Assembly (NCBI GenBank): GCA_022601445.1
Contig: JAJACP010000002.1
Coordinates: 161,152 to 225,151 of the forward strand
Length of the DNA stretch: 64,000 nt
Direction of reading: 5' to 3'
Origin: Chlamydiales bacterium
GTDB taxonomy: Bacteria; Chlamydiota; Chlamydiia; Chlamydiales; JAAKFR01
Of this stretch, positions 9,183-17,872 are shown in pieces. A model generated the notes under the pieces. It made no database searches and had not been told where the DNA came from. It saw only the letters and a list, made by a program, of their open reading frames with translations. Positions within the stretch are counted from its first letter, which is position 1. The number at the start of each line of letters is the position of its first letter. The position numbers were made by a program, and so were the translations under genes.

Positions 9183-10220
9183 TTATAAAATCTCAAGGTG
9201 AGTGGGACGGTTAGTCAAATTGTCGTATCCTTCAGGCGTAATCACCACCGTATCTTCAAGACGAATGCCTCCAAGCTCGGGTACATAAATTCCCGGCTCC
9301 ACTGTGAGGACCATTCCGGGCTCCAAAACGCCCTCTCCCTGCTTACGCACCCAAGGAAGTTCGTGGATTTCCAATCCCACACCATGCCCTGTGCTATGCA
9401 AAAACTGCGCTCCATACCCCTCTGCTTCGATCAAGCGGCGCGCAGCACCGTCTACTTCAGCTACCCTGGTTCCAGGCTTGCAACGCTCTAAAGCAGCTTC
9501 TTGAGCTTTTTTAACCACTTCATAGATGGCGGCTAACTGTGGATCAGGATCCCCGAAAAACACAACCCGACTCATATCAGAGTGATAGTGATCTAAAACC
9601 ACGCCTATATCAATCAAAACATTCTCTTGTCTTTTGAGGGGATAGGGACCCGCATGGTAGTGAGGATAGGCCGAGTGCGCTCCAAAGGCAATATGAGGGG
9701 AAAAAGCGACACGCTCACCTCCAGCTCGACGCCAAAAAAGCTCCAGCTCTACGGCTACCTCTTCCTCTGTGATCCCCTCTTTAAGGAGCGTGCGTACATA
9801 ATCATATCCTTGGGAACCGAGCGCTGCTGCCTTGCGCAAATAGGACACCTCTTCTGCCTCTTTGACCATCCGAATGCCAAGAACAGGAGAGGTTAACGCC
9901 ACTCTTTCTCCCTTCAAACTAGCCAATTTTTCAAAGGCTTCATACGTTGTGAACGTCGCATCAAAGCCCATCCGTTTCTCCTCAAAAGTCGGAAACGCGC
10001 TCTGCTTTTCTTGCAGAAAAACAGGAATGGAAGCCACTTGCTTGCAGGTCTCAAAGTACCTTCCATCTACATAGAGAGCAGCCTCAGTTTCAAAAATAAA
10101 AAGGCGGCCGGCTGAGAGCTCTTGACCTGTCAAATAGAACAAATCCACTGGATTGTCCACAACCAGTAGATCCACTTCCCACTCTTTGAGCTTGCGTTGT
10201 ACTTTCTCAATTCTATTCAT
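9183..10220 (-). CDS. pepP: Xaa-Pro aminopeptidase (aminopeptidase P, M24B)
   Basis: This 345-residue cytoplasmic metallopeptidase removes N-terminal residues that precede proline. The N-terminal creatinase-like domain covers about residues 1-115. The C-terminal pita-bread domain carries the five metal ligands in recognisable motifs: DIGVVLDHYHSDMSR (two Asp), HSTGHGVGLEIHE (His), a Glu in VEPGIYVP and a Glu in IRLEDTVVI. The length is typical of the short M24B peptidases. The start shares an ATGA overlap with the end of mutL, so the two are probably translated from one mRNA; the pepP/mutL neighbourhood is also found in Chlamydia. Confidence 0.93.
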   Translation of the reverse strand: MNRIEKVQRKLKEWEVDLLVVDNPVDLFYLTGQELSAGRLFIFETEAALYVDGRYFETCKQVASIPVFLQEKQSAFPTFEEKRMGFDATFTTYEAFEKLASLKGERVALTSPVLGIRMVKEAEEVSYLRKAAALGSQGYDYVRTLLKEGITEEEVAVELELFWRRAGGERVAFSPHIAFGAHSAYPHYHAGPYPLKRQENVLIDIGVVLDHYHSDMSRVVFFGDPDPQLAAIYEVVKKAQEAALERCKPGTRVAEVDGAARRLIEAEGYGAQFLHSTGHGVGLEIHELPWVRKQGEGVLEPGMVLTVEPGIYVPELGGIRLEDTVVITPEGYDNLTNRPTHLEIL

Positions 10221-11836
10221 CTAAACTTCTGCATTAATGTATTTTCCGTAAGCACATAATGTGTGGGTTTTCCATCAGGTGTGTAGTCAGGTTCCTGGCA
10301 AAGAAATAGCCGCTCCACAAGTCGCTCTGTTACCCCTCTTGCCTCCCCTTTTAACGTTTTACGCAGAGCAATCGCAATTTTTTTCTCTTTGGGTAGATCC
10401 CCATTTTCTAGAAAGGCGTGCACAAAAGTAGAAATCTCTTCGCTCTCAAAAAAAGCTGGAATCGCATCCACAATGAACGTGTTGTCTCCAAAATGGCGTA
10501 TGGAAATCCCCACCTCTTCAAAAAGAGCGAGATTTGTCTCCATCACGAGCTTTTCCGCCCCCGTCACCTCCATGTGCAAAGGGATCAGAAGTTGTTGAAT
10601 CGCCTTTTTTTTCTCATCTTGCATTAACTCCTCATAGGCAATACGCAGCCGAGCCGCACTCCCGTTGACCACCCGAATCCCCTCTGGATCCTCTAGCAAA
10701 AGACAACTCCCTACCTGAGCCAAAACCCTTCGAACAGGGGTAAATAGGAGAGGTTCAGCCTGCTCGGGTGGCTTCATCAAGATCGGTTCATACTCAAGTT
10801 TTGGCTCTGCAACCCTAAAATCTGTGGGCATCACAACCGTAGACTGTTTTTTGGGCGCTAAACTTTTTTCAATCGCCTGGAGAAGAAAAGGCTCCAGCTC
10901 CCTCTCTTCCCTGAGACGAATCTCCTTTTTTTGCGGATGCACATTCACATCAATCAAAGAAGAAGGAATACTTAAGTGCAACACAAACAAGGGAAAACGA
11001 TGTGTAGAGAGGCGGGTTCCATACCCCTCTAGAACCTTACGCGCAATAAAAGGGGAAACCACTGCACGGCCATTCACAAAAAGATATTGTCCCGTCCGGT
11101 TTGGACGATGAAACGAGACACGGCTGCACAAACCCGCCAGCCCAAAAGAGGCATCGTGATGTTCCACGGGAAGCATTGAATTTGCAAACTCTTCTCCAAG
11201 AAGAATTTGCGCTCTTTCCTCTAGAGTCGATTCAGCTGCTAGATCGATTGTGAACTCCCCTTCAGAAATCCACGAAAACGCAATTCCTTGATGACATAAT
11301 GCCATCTTTGTCAAAATCTTATGTATCTCTGCACGGTCCCATCCCACACTTTTCTGAAAATTCTTGCGCACTGGCACATTGTAAAAAAGAGACCTAACCT
11401 CAACGGTCGTTCCTTGCTGGCGCGGTAAGGTTTTTATAGTGAGGATACGTCCCCCTTCCGCTTGCAACAGACGCCCCTGCTCACCGCTGGCCGTGTGAAT
11501 CGAAAGTTTGGAAACAGAGGCAATCGAAGGGAGAGCCTCTCCGCGAAACCCAAGCGAGGCTATTGTATTAAGATCTTCAACCTGAGAGAGTTTTGAAGTT
11601 GCATGTCGCTCTAAAGAGAGGAGTAGATCATCCTGACTCATCCCGCATCCATCATCTGAAATACGGATTAGTCCACGGCCTCCCCCTTTGGTTTCGATCT
11701 TTACCGAGCGCGCTCCTGAATCTAACGCGTTTTCTACTAGTTCTTTAACAACAGAAGCTGGGTTTTCAATCACTTCGCCCGCGGCGATTTGGTTGATTGT
11801 GTGCTCATCGAGGATACGGATTCTTTGGTCTGACAT
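10217..11836 (-). CDS. mutL: DNA mismatch repair protein MutL
   Basis: MutL couples mismatch recognition by MutS to downstream repair steps. I choose the ATG at 11836, where the conserved N-terminus (IRILDEHTINQIAAGEVIE) begins a few residues later; the open frame runs 20 codons further but adds non-conserved sequence. The GHKL ATPase motifs are visible: KELVENALDSGA, ISDDGCGM and LGFRGEALPSI. The C-terminal dimerisation domain ends with a CxxPDYTPDGKPTH segment near the stop. At 539 residues it is slightly shorter than E. coli MutL. I do not see the DQHAxxE(X)4E endonuclease motif typical of nicking MutL proteins, so it may lack nuclease activity. Confidence 0.93.
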   Translation of the reverse strand: MSDQRIRILDEHTINQIAAGEVIENPASVVKELVENALDSGARSVKIETKGGGRGLIRISDDGCGMSQDDLLLSLERHATSKLSQVEDLNTIASLGFRGEALPSIASVSKLSIHTASGEQGRLLQAEGGRILTIKTLPRQQGTTVEVRSLFYNVPVRKNFQKSVGWDRAEIHKILTKMALCHQGIAFSWISEGEFTIDLAAESTLEERAQILLGEEFANSMLPVEHHDASFGLAGLCSRVSFHRPNRTGQYLFVNGRAVVSPFIARKVLEGYGTRLSTHRFPLFVLHLSIPSSLIDVNVHPQKKEIRLREERELEPFLLQAIEKSLAPKKQSTVVMPTDFRVAEPKLEYEPILMKPPEQAEPLLFTPVRRVLAQVGSCLLLEDPEGIRVVNGSAARLRIAYEELMQDEKKKAIQQLLIPLHMEVTGAEKLVMETNLALFEEVGISIRHFGDNTFIVDAIPAFFESEEISTFVHAFLENGDLPKEKKIAIALRKTLKGEARGVTERLVERLFLCQEPDYTPDGKPTHYVLTENTLMQKFR

Positions 11837-11890
11837 ATTAAAAACATTATTTGATAGAATAGAAATAATGATACTGGGGGATTCTAGAAG

Positions 11891-13804
11891 ATGCAAGACA
11901 AGGTTCGTTTTACACCACCCACTTTAAAACTTTTTGAAGGAAAGCCTCCTCCGACCAGCTGGTTCAACACCAATATCGTCCACTATTTTCAGGTGAAGAG
12001 TCAAAAGGAGTTTCTCACCGACTTTGTCTCCTTTCTACAGCAAGCTGCAGCCGAAAAATTGACGAAAACCAAGCAGGAGGGAAAACAGGTTCTTGAGTTT
12101 GCCTATGCCCCAGAGGAAGGTGGAGAAGAGAAGATTGCGGATGCCGCCACTTTCAATACCCTTCAAACACATGTAGGCACTGAGATTCAGTTTCTGGTTA
12201 AACTAATTGCGACCATGAAAGAGGAAAATCCAGCAATGGCCCAAGAACTCGATGAGGCGCTGGATCAACTCAATACGCTAGTCAAGGGATTTCCTCAGCT
12301 CTCAGAGGAGCAGCTGAATATCCTCACCACTTTACTCGCGCGGCTCAATGAGCAGATCAAAAAAGCGCCTCCCTCTACTCAGCAGAAGTTTTGGGAAGAG
12401 GAGTGTCGCATGCTAGAAAAGATGATGAAAACGCATCAATCGGCACAAGAGGGGTATGAATCTGAGATCACAACCACAGAGGGAAAACAACGGGAGCTGC
12501 AACGTTTCCAAAAGCAGTGCTCGTCGCTTTTTACCCTTTTCCGTGAGGGAAAAGTGCCTGAAGCTCTCTCTCAACTCGTGGTGCTTCTGAAAAACTACAA
12601 ACAGCTTCCTCCTGAATCAAAAAAGATACTCAATGCCCTGCTCAAAAAAGCGGCTCCTTTTGCCAAGCAAATTGCGCAGGGGCAAATCCATCAGTGGATC
12701 AAGCAGCTGGGGGGAAAACCGAGTCGTGAGGAGTTGATCCAGTATATCCAGAAGCAGTTAGATGAGCCTCCGTTTGACGGAGTGACGCCTCCCTTTATGG
12801 CCGACTTTGTCAGTCAAATCCATAAACAGATCGAAGATCCTGATTTTCCCGCCAAGCTCGAGGAAACGGCTCAGCTTGATATGGCTTCAGACGACGACAT
12901 ACAAGGGCACTTTACTGAGCAACACACTCAATATCAAGCGCACGTCCATGGCCTAAAAAAAGGCGTTCAGGCGATGGGTGAGGTCGGTAAAAACCTAGGT
13001 AAAGCAGCGGCTGGAGCAACTGGACACGCCCTGGCATCAGGATCGCTTCCTAATGATTTTTCGCGCGCCATTTTGCATCACTACATGCCCAATCAGGAGA
13101 AATATTTAATGGAGCTGGCTGAGCTTCTCATGTTTGCCAACATGGGAGCTCAAATCGGTAATGCCCTGTTATCCATGATCACAGACTTTTCCGCAGCCGC
13201 TTCCAACTACGATTTCAGCAATTCTCTGCACGGAGATGGGAAGGGGCAATTTAGTGGCTCTGCGACTCGGGCGCAGAATCAACTGAGTAAAGAGACCACC
13301 CAAGCCTATCACGACTTAAAGAGAGTGGAAGAGGCCCTCAAAAAAATTGAAGATGAGATCAAAAAGATTCAGAACAACAAGAATCTGACCCCTTCTCAGA
13401 AAAAGGAGATGATCTCCAAACTGCAGCATATCCATGCTGATCTCAAGGTCAGTGAAGGGCAGCTGCAGAATCTCTACACATTGTTAAAGCAGCTTCATAT
13501 TCACCCAGGATCTGATAGTAAGCACTTTAAAGTCAGCGGTCCTCAAGGGTGGCAAAAAGCGCTCTCACATGCTGAAGACAAGGCCATTAACGGAGATCCC
13601 AAAAGTGACCCCAATGGGGGCCTTGTCAATATTGCCGCTGAGATCAACACCTTTCAGCAAACCTATTCAGATCAAGGACAGAACCAGCAGATGCAACTTC
13701 AAATGCGGATGACGGAGATTCAGCAAGAGTGGACTGTGGTGTCCACATCCCTTCAGCTTCTAAACCAAATGTATATGACAGTTGCCCAAGGCATTTACAA
13801 GTAG
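11891..13804 (+). CDS. Large helical protein with conserved C-terminal tail, candidate T3SS-associated
   Basis: This 637-residue protein is rich in Gln, Lys and Glu and predicted mostly helical and soluble, without signal peptide or membrane segment. I do not recognise a named family. Its last ~250 residues are clearly paralogous to the next gene: both share a block beginning near LMELAELLMF, an NYDFSNSLH segment, a PSQKKEM/AAQKKEL helix and an almost identical C-terminal helix (TEIQQEWTVVSTSLQ). The amphipathic C-terminal helix recalls proteins that polymerise or dock at type III secretion apparatuses, and the gene lies in the stretch leading to the translocon operon, so a role as a secreted or tip/filament component is possible. 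It is divergent from mutL. The ATG at 11891 has only a weak ribosome-binding site. Confidence 0.8.
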   Translation: MQDKVRFTPPTLKLFEGKPPPTSWFNTNIVHYFQVKSQKEFLTDFVSFLQQAAAEKLTKTKQEGKQVLEFAYAPEEGGEEKIADAATFNTLQTHVGTEIQFLVKLIATMKEENPAMAQELDEALDQLNTLVKGFPQLSEEQLNILTTLLARLNEQIKKAPPSTQQKFWEEECRMLEKMMKTHQSAQEGYESEITTTEGKQRELQRFQKQCSSLFTLFREGKVPEALSQLVVLLKNYKQLPPESKKILNALLKKAAPFAKQIAQGQIHQWIKQLGGKPSREELIQYIQKQLDEPPFDGVTPPFMADFVSQIHKQIEDPDFPAKLEETAQLDMASDDDIQGHFTEQHTQYQAHVHGLKKGVQAMGEVGKNLGKAAAGATGHALASGSLPNDFSRAILHHYMPNQEKYLMELAELLMFANMGAQIGNALLSMITDFSAAASNYDFSNSLHGDGKGQFSGSATRAQNQLSKETTQAYHDLKRVEEALKKIEDEIKKIQNNKNLTPSQKKEMISKLQHIHADLKVSEGQLQNLYTLLKQLHIHPGSDSKHFKVSGPQGWQKALSHAEDKAINGDPKSDPNGGLVNIAAEINTFQQTYSDQGQNQQMQLQMRMTEIQQEWTVVSTSLQLLNQMYMTVAQGIYK

Positions 13805-13814
13805 GAGAACCAAC

Positions 13815-15266
13815 ATGACACAAGACGTTTCCGGCCCTCAGCCCCCTAAACGGAGCGAAGAGAATAAAACTTCACCCATTGCTCCTAAAGATGTTGAGCA
13901 ATATGTTCAAACACATGAAGAGATCCAGCAGCTCGAGGCGATTCTCTCTGTAGCCCAAAATATGGTCCACAAACAACTCCAAAAAGCACGTGCCGAAGGT
14001 AAGTCAGTTAAGCTCAAGCAACAGCCTCTCCCTATGGAGGGAAATGCGACGCAGAAAGCCAACATTGGAACCTACAATGCCCTACAATCGCATGTGGGCA
14101 TTGAAATCCAATCCCTGATCAAGCAAATCGCCCTATTAAAAGCCGAGCATCCAGAAGAGGGTGAAGCGCTCGACGCCTTCCTCGGTGAGCTTGAAGGGAT
14201 GGCCAAAGGCTTTCCTCATCTCTCTGAACAACAAATCAATACGCTCAACACGCTTGCGACCAAACTCAATACCCTTGCCAACCAGACCACGGGTCCCGCC
14301 CAGGGAGCGTACTGGCATGAAGTGAGTGAAATGTATGGGCAGATGCTCACTTCTAACGCAGAGTCGATCAAAGCTCTGAAAACTCAGGCCGGCACACAAA
14401 AAGCCATTGACCAATTGAGCAAGCACGGCAAAGTGGTGGGTAAAGCCATGGCAGGAGCTGTGGCAAAAAAAGCCGCCTCCGGCGCTCTACCCAATCAATT
14501 TCAACACGCCATTCTCAATAAGTACATGCCCTCACAAGAAAAATATCTCATGGAGCTTGCTGAGCTCTTGATGTTTGATAACATGGGAGCCCAAATCGGC
14601 AACGCTCTGCTCTCACACATCACCGACTTTAGTGGGGCTGCCAGCAACTACGATTTCAGCAACAGTCTTCATAAGGATGGAAAGGGACAATTTACCGGCT
14701 CTGCCACAGAGAAGCAAAATCAGCTGAGCAAGGAGATCAGCCAGGCAGAAAAAGATCAAAAGGCGCTTGGGGATGCACGGCAGACGATCAAAGATAAAGT
14801 CAACGCCATCAAAAACAATCCGAACCTCACCGCAGCTCAAAAAAAAGAGCTGATCGATAAGTTGAATGCCATTGATAAGAATTTGGCGGCAGCCCAAAAA
14901 AATATCCACACGCTCATCACGCAACTTCTGGGTCTTAAAATTACAAAAGGATCTGACAGCAAACACTGTAAAATTTCCGGCCCATTCGGCTGGCAGAAGA
15001 AGCTCGGTCAAGCTGAAGATGCCGTGATCAATGGAGTGACAAAATCAGGCTCCAATAAGCCAGGGCTTACTGAGGGGGGAGGTCTGGTTCAGATTGCTGC
15101 AGATGTGAATACATTTCAGCAGACCTATTCAGATCAGGGACAGAACCAGCAGATGCAGCTGCAGATGCGGATGACCGAGATTCAGCAGGAGTGGACGGTG
15201 GTTTCCACCTCTTTGCAGGTTCTCAACCAAATGTACACGTCCATCGCCCAAAGTATCTATAAATAA
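13815..15266 (+). CDS. Paralogue of the upstream helical protein, candidate T3SS-associated
   Basis: This 483-residue protein is the shorter paralogue of the preceding gene. I take the ATG at 13815, with a TAGGAG ribosome-binding site at the correct distance, over an upstream in-frame ATG inside the previous gene. It keeps the N-terminal 'THVG/SHVGIEIQ' helix, the shared LMELAELLMF block and the nearly identical C-terminal ~55 residues, but lacks about 150 residues of the middle of its neighbour. It is hydrophilic and helix-rich with no signal peptide. The 10-base gap after the upstream stop indicates one operon. The conserved tail in two otherwise diverged proteins suggests it is the functional or assembly end. 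Function is unknown; the link to type III secretion is inferred from location. Confidence 0.8.
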   Translation: MTQDVSGPQPPKRSEENKTSPIAPKDVEQYVQTHEEIQQLEAILSVAQNMVHKQLQKARAEGKSVKLKQQPLPMEGNATQKANIGTYNALQSHVGIEIQSLIKQIALLKAEHPEEGEALDAFLGELEGMAKGFPHLSEQQINTLNTLATKLNTLANQTTGPAQGAYWHEVSEMYGQMLTSNAESIKALKTQAGTQKAIDQLSKHGKVVGKAMAGAVAKKAASGALPNQFQHAILNKYMPSQEKYLMELAELLMFDNMGAQIGNALLSHITDFSGAASNYDFSNSLHKDGKGQFTGSATEKQNQLSKEISQAEKDQKALGDARQTIKDKVNAIKNNPNLTAAQKKELIDKLNAIDKNLAAAQKNIHTLITQLLGLKITKGSDSKHCKISGPFGWQKKLGQAEDAVINGVTKSGSNKPGLTEGGGLVQIAADVNTFQQTYSDQGQNQQMQLQMRMTEIQQEWTVVSTSLQVLNQMYTSIAQSIYK

Positions 15267-15271
15267 AAAAA

Positions 15272-15291
15272 GTATTTACTAGCATAAATAC
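15272..15291. terminator. Possible terminator hairpin after the paralogue pair
   Basis: A 7-bp perfect stem (GTATTTA at 15272-15278, TAAATAC at 15285-15291) with a 6-base loop begins 6 bases after the stop codon. It is AT-rich and only weakly followed by T residues, so it may be a weak terminator. Confidence 0.35.
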
Positions 15292-15333
15292 CTTTAATGA
15301 TTTACAATCGGGCCAATAAGTCGAGGTTTTAAA

Positions 15334-15654
15334 ATGAATTGGAATAGCATCTATCCCGTTTTGTCTATCCTGGTTCCCATTTTCCTAGGAATGTGGGCCA
15401 TCATGCGTAGCATCAAGGAGGAAATCCGCTCTGTAAAATCCGACTTGAAGGGAGATATGCACGCTTTAGAGGCGGGTTTGAAAGGAGATATTCGGTCTGT
15501 AAAAGAAGATATGCGCTCTTTGGAATCAAGCTTGAAGGGGGATATACGCGCTTTAGAGGCTCGATTAAGCGGTCTTGAAAAAGAGTGCTCCGCCATCAAC
15601 GTCAAAGTGGACTACCTGGGTTACGACAATCGTGAAGACAGAAAGCACGGCTAA
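15334..15654 (+). CDS. Small membrane-anchored coiled-coil protein
   Basis: This 106-residue protein has one N-terminal membrane segment (about residues 6-24, YPVLSILVPIFLGMWAIMR) followed by a coiled coil built from near-repeats of about 11-22 residues containing LKGDIRSVKEDMRSLE-like units. The internal repetition is visible in both DNA and protein. It has a CGAGG ribosome-binding site. The layout resembles many small bacterial proteins with a membrane anchor and rod-like tail, often of unknown function. Its end overlaps the convergent kinase-like gene by 4 bases. I assign no function. Confidence 0.7.
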   Translation: MNWNSIYPVLSILVPIFLGMWAIMRSIKEEIRSVKSDLKGDMHALEAGLKGDIRSVKEDMRSLESSLKGDIRALEARLSGLEKECSAINVKVDYLGYDNREDRKHG

Positions 15655-17213
15655 ACCTTAGAGGTGTTTACAAATTCCAAATCAAACGATTTTTGAGTCG
15701 CTCGGTAGAGTTCGACCTGCTTTTGAGCTTTTGAAGGCAACGTCGTGTTAAATTCCATGAGAGGAAGCAAATAGTCAGGCTCCATCAGACCAGCCAACTG
15801 ATGCGGAAGCAATCCCGCCTTCACTCCCTCCGTAAACAAAACCACCCGCTCCCGCACACGATCCAAACTGTTTTGCGTCAAAAAGCAGTTCTTTTTTAAC
15901 TTCCAGAGAAGGCGCTCAAATGGAAAATGGGTCAGCAAATCCACAAGCGAGGGGATCAAAGGCTCTTTGCCCATCTCCAACTTCCAATACCAATAACTCA
16001 GGTCTACATTCCGGTCCGGAAAACATAAACCATGGTCAATCGCCGCAATTTTTTCGTCCCCAACCAAAATATTGCCCGCATGCCGGTCGGTATTCCCAAT
16101 AATCACATCCAAAACAATCAAAAGCTGATACTCCACTAATGGAAGCACATCCTTCTCATCCTGGTAGATCTCTAAAAAAGGAACAAACCCGCCTACAAAC
16201 TCCTGAAAAGAGCCGTATTTGGTCTTTTTTGGTCGGTTGGAGGCAAGTCGATCTTCACGCGCTAAAAAGAAGGTACGATGCGTAAAGGCTGCATAATAGG
16301 TGCGGGGCACAATTCCAAAACCAAAAAAAGCATCGACCAAAAAAGCCCCTACCTCATGGTGTGCCGCCTCACCGACGCGACACCCCCACCGCGTCCTACG
16401 CTGCCCTAGCGCTCCCTGAAAGCTAGGACCCACAGGGTTGTGGGGAGCGTGTATTTCCTCATCAAAGGGCTTAAAAAGCCCCACAATCTGTCGATCCGGC
16501 CCGCGCATCCAATACGCCCCTGAACACCCTACCGTGATCAGAATCGGATAGAGCCCCTTCTCAAGCGCCTTGCGTGCCTCTTGAATCACCTCAGGGACTT
16601 TCTGCCTACGGACAGCAAGATGCATATTTTGGATCACTTGATACTGAAGCAAGGAGTGGCGATGAAAAAGATCAATGTGCTCCTTAATGTTGCTTTGATC
16701 CCATTTTTTCCCATTAATCCGCTCCACTCGCTTGAGCATGCGTGAGAGCAGGGCCACCTTCTTTTTCAAGAAAAAAGGCAAAATCTTCTTGTCAAAGGGG
16801 TTGTTCAGCTCCAGAGTGATCGTAATGTAGGTGTAGTAAATCACCTTCTCCACGCGACTCTGAGGCGCCCCCAGAAGGAGGCTATTCCACAGGGAAAAAA
16901 GCTGTTTTTGCAAGGGTGAGCTGAGTACTCTCAGCTCTCCTTTGGCGTTGGCCGAGAGCCACCCCTCCTTGCCCGCCCTGAATAGCGCATGGATATTGGA
17001 AGGGACATGCAACAAATCCATCTGGCCAGGTCGATACCGATGAATCAAAAAGAAGAAAAAGAAGACAACTTCGTGAATGCGGAGCGTTTCAGATAGTTTT
17101 TGTAAACAACAGGTAAAGCGCTCCCACACAATCCGCGCCCAGCGTCTAAAATTGTAGACAAGGAGATACCCCCCGTGGACTGCTTTTTGATAGAGAGTAC
17201 GTAGTTGCTTCAT
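15651..17213 (-). CDS. Phosphatidylinositol 3/4-kinase-like protein, candidate effector
   Basis: This 520-residue protein has an N-terminal helical region (about 1-220), including a hydrophobic stretch near residues 48-58, then a kinase-like domain. The visible motifs are a glycine-rich segment (TVGCSGAYWMRG), GLFKPFDEE with a candidate ATP-binding Lys248, a catalytic-loop-like GNTDRHAGNILV (Asp376, Asn381), and a metal-binding-loop-like AIDHGLCFP (Asp393). This pattern is that of the PI3/PI4-kinase superfamily, particularly the type II PI4-kinase branch and related bacterial proteins, rather than Hanks-type Ser/Thr kinases. Lipid kinases of this type are unusual in bacteria and often relate to host manipulation. 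It stands alone on the minus strand between two plus-strand secretion loci. Substrate (lipid or protein) is unknown. Confidence 0.7.
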   Translation of the reverse strand: MKQLRTLYQKAVHGGYLLVYNFRRWARIVWERFTCCLQKLSETLRIHEVVFFFFFLIHRYRPGQMDLLHVPSNIHALFRAGKEGWLSANAKGELRVLSSPLQKQLFSLWNSLLLGAPQSRVEKVIYYTYITITLELNNPFDKKILPFFLKKKVALLSRMLKRVERINGKKWDQSNIKEHIDLFHRHSLLQYQVIQNMHLAVRRQKVPEVIQEARKALEKGLYPILITVGCSGAYWMRGPDRQIVGLFKPFDEEIHAPHNPVGPSFQGALGQRRTRWGCRVGEAAHHEVGAFLVDAFFGFGIVPRTYYAAFTHRTFFLAREDRLASNRPKKTKYGSFQEFVGGFVPFLEIYQDEKDVLPLVEYQLLIVLDVIIGNTDRHAGNILVGDEKIAAIDHGLCFPDRNVDLSYWYWKLEMGKEPLIPSLVDLLTHFPFERLLWKLKKNCFLTQNSLDRVRERVVLFTEGVKAGLLPHQLAGLMEPDYLLPLMEFNTTLPSKAQKQVELYRATQKSFDLEFVNTSKV

Positions 17214-17293
17214 ATCATTATTATATAAACTAAATTAAATAGTAACAATTATTAAGATTTATTAAAAAAAATAACCAAATCTTTAAAAAGTCA

Positions 17294-17322
17294 TTGATAG
17301 TTAAATATTTATTTGCTATAAT
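17294..17322 (+). promoter_or_regulatory. Sigma-70-type promoter for the translocon operon
   Basis: TTGATA (17294-17299) and TATAAT (17317-17322) are separated by 17 bases, and the -10 is preceded by TG at the extended -10 position (TGCTATAAT). The surrounding DNA is very AT-rich. It lies about 30 bases before the chaperone start codon, so the mRNA would have a short leader. This is the best promoter match I noticed in the window. Confidence 0.7.
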
Positions 17323-17354
17323 AGTTGCAGACTTTAAATTTTAAGTGGTAATAC

Positions 17355-17852
17355 ATGAATAATAAACAAACTTTTAGATTTGATCTTTTGGACAAAGAGG
17401 GAGCCCAAACCATTGCTAAAGAGGTGCTTAACCTCATGGAAGAGGGGATGACACTCCAAGAGGCGACAGGTGTGAGTGATGAGACATTGGAGGAGATTTA
17501 TAACCTAGCTTATGGCTATTACGACCAGGGAAAGTACAAAGAAGCGGTGAGTTTATTCCACTTTCTAGCAGGAGCCTCACCTAGAACCTACAAATACGTT
17601 TTGGGGCTTGCCTCTTCTTTTCATCAGATCGGTGCTTTTGAGGAGGCAGCTGTGGGGTTTTACTGCGCTTTGAATATTGAACCGGAGAATCCGATTCCTG
17701 CTTATTACGTCACTGACTGCTTTTTAAAGCAGAACTGCGTAGAAGAGGCAGCTGAGTTTGCTGAGCTCACCATTGAAATCTGTGACAACCGCCCCGAGTA
17801 CCGAAACATTCAAGAGAGATGTGATCTGATTAAAAAGTCACTAAAAAAATAA
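17355..17852 (+). CDS. Type III secretion class II chaperone, SycD/LcrH type
   Basis: This 165-residue cytoplasmic protein contains three tetratricopeptide-like repeats (about residues 45-150, beginning with EEIYNLAYGYYDQGKYKEAVSLF), the fold of class II chaperones that bind the two hydrophobic translocators before secretion. The N-terminal helix (LMEEGMTLQEATGVSDETLEEIY) corresponds to the dimerisation helix with the typical G-x-T-LxE/Q motif. The two translocator genes follow directly, 20 bases downstream. Gene order chaperone-CopB-CopD matches Chlamydia and Yersinia-type translocon operons. A strong promoter precedes it. Confidence 0.9.
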   Translation: MNNKQTFRFDLLDKEGAQTIAKEVLNLMEEGMTLQEATGVSDETLEEIYNLAYGYYDQGKYKEAVSLFHFLAGASPRTYKYVLGLASSFHQIGAFEEAAVGFYCALNIEPENPIPAYYVTDCFLKQNCVEEAAEFAELTIEICDNRPEYRNIQERCDLIKKSLKK

Positions 17853-17872
17853 TAAAAAGGACCTTTTTTAAT

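Noticed and set aside
9627..9896. Plus-strand open frame of 89 codons inside pepP
   Set aside because: It lies antisense within a gene with clear family motifs; composition and lack of a ribosome-binding site mark it as a shadow frame.
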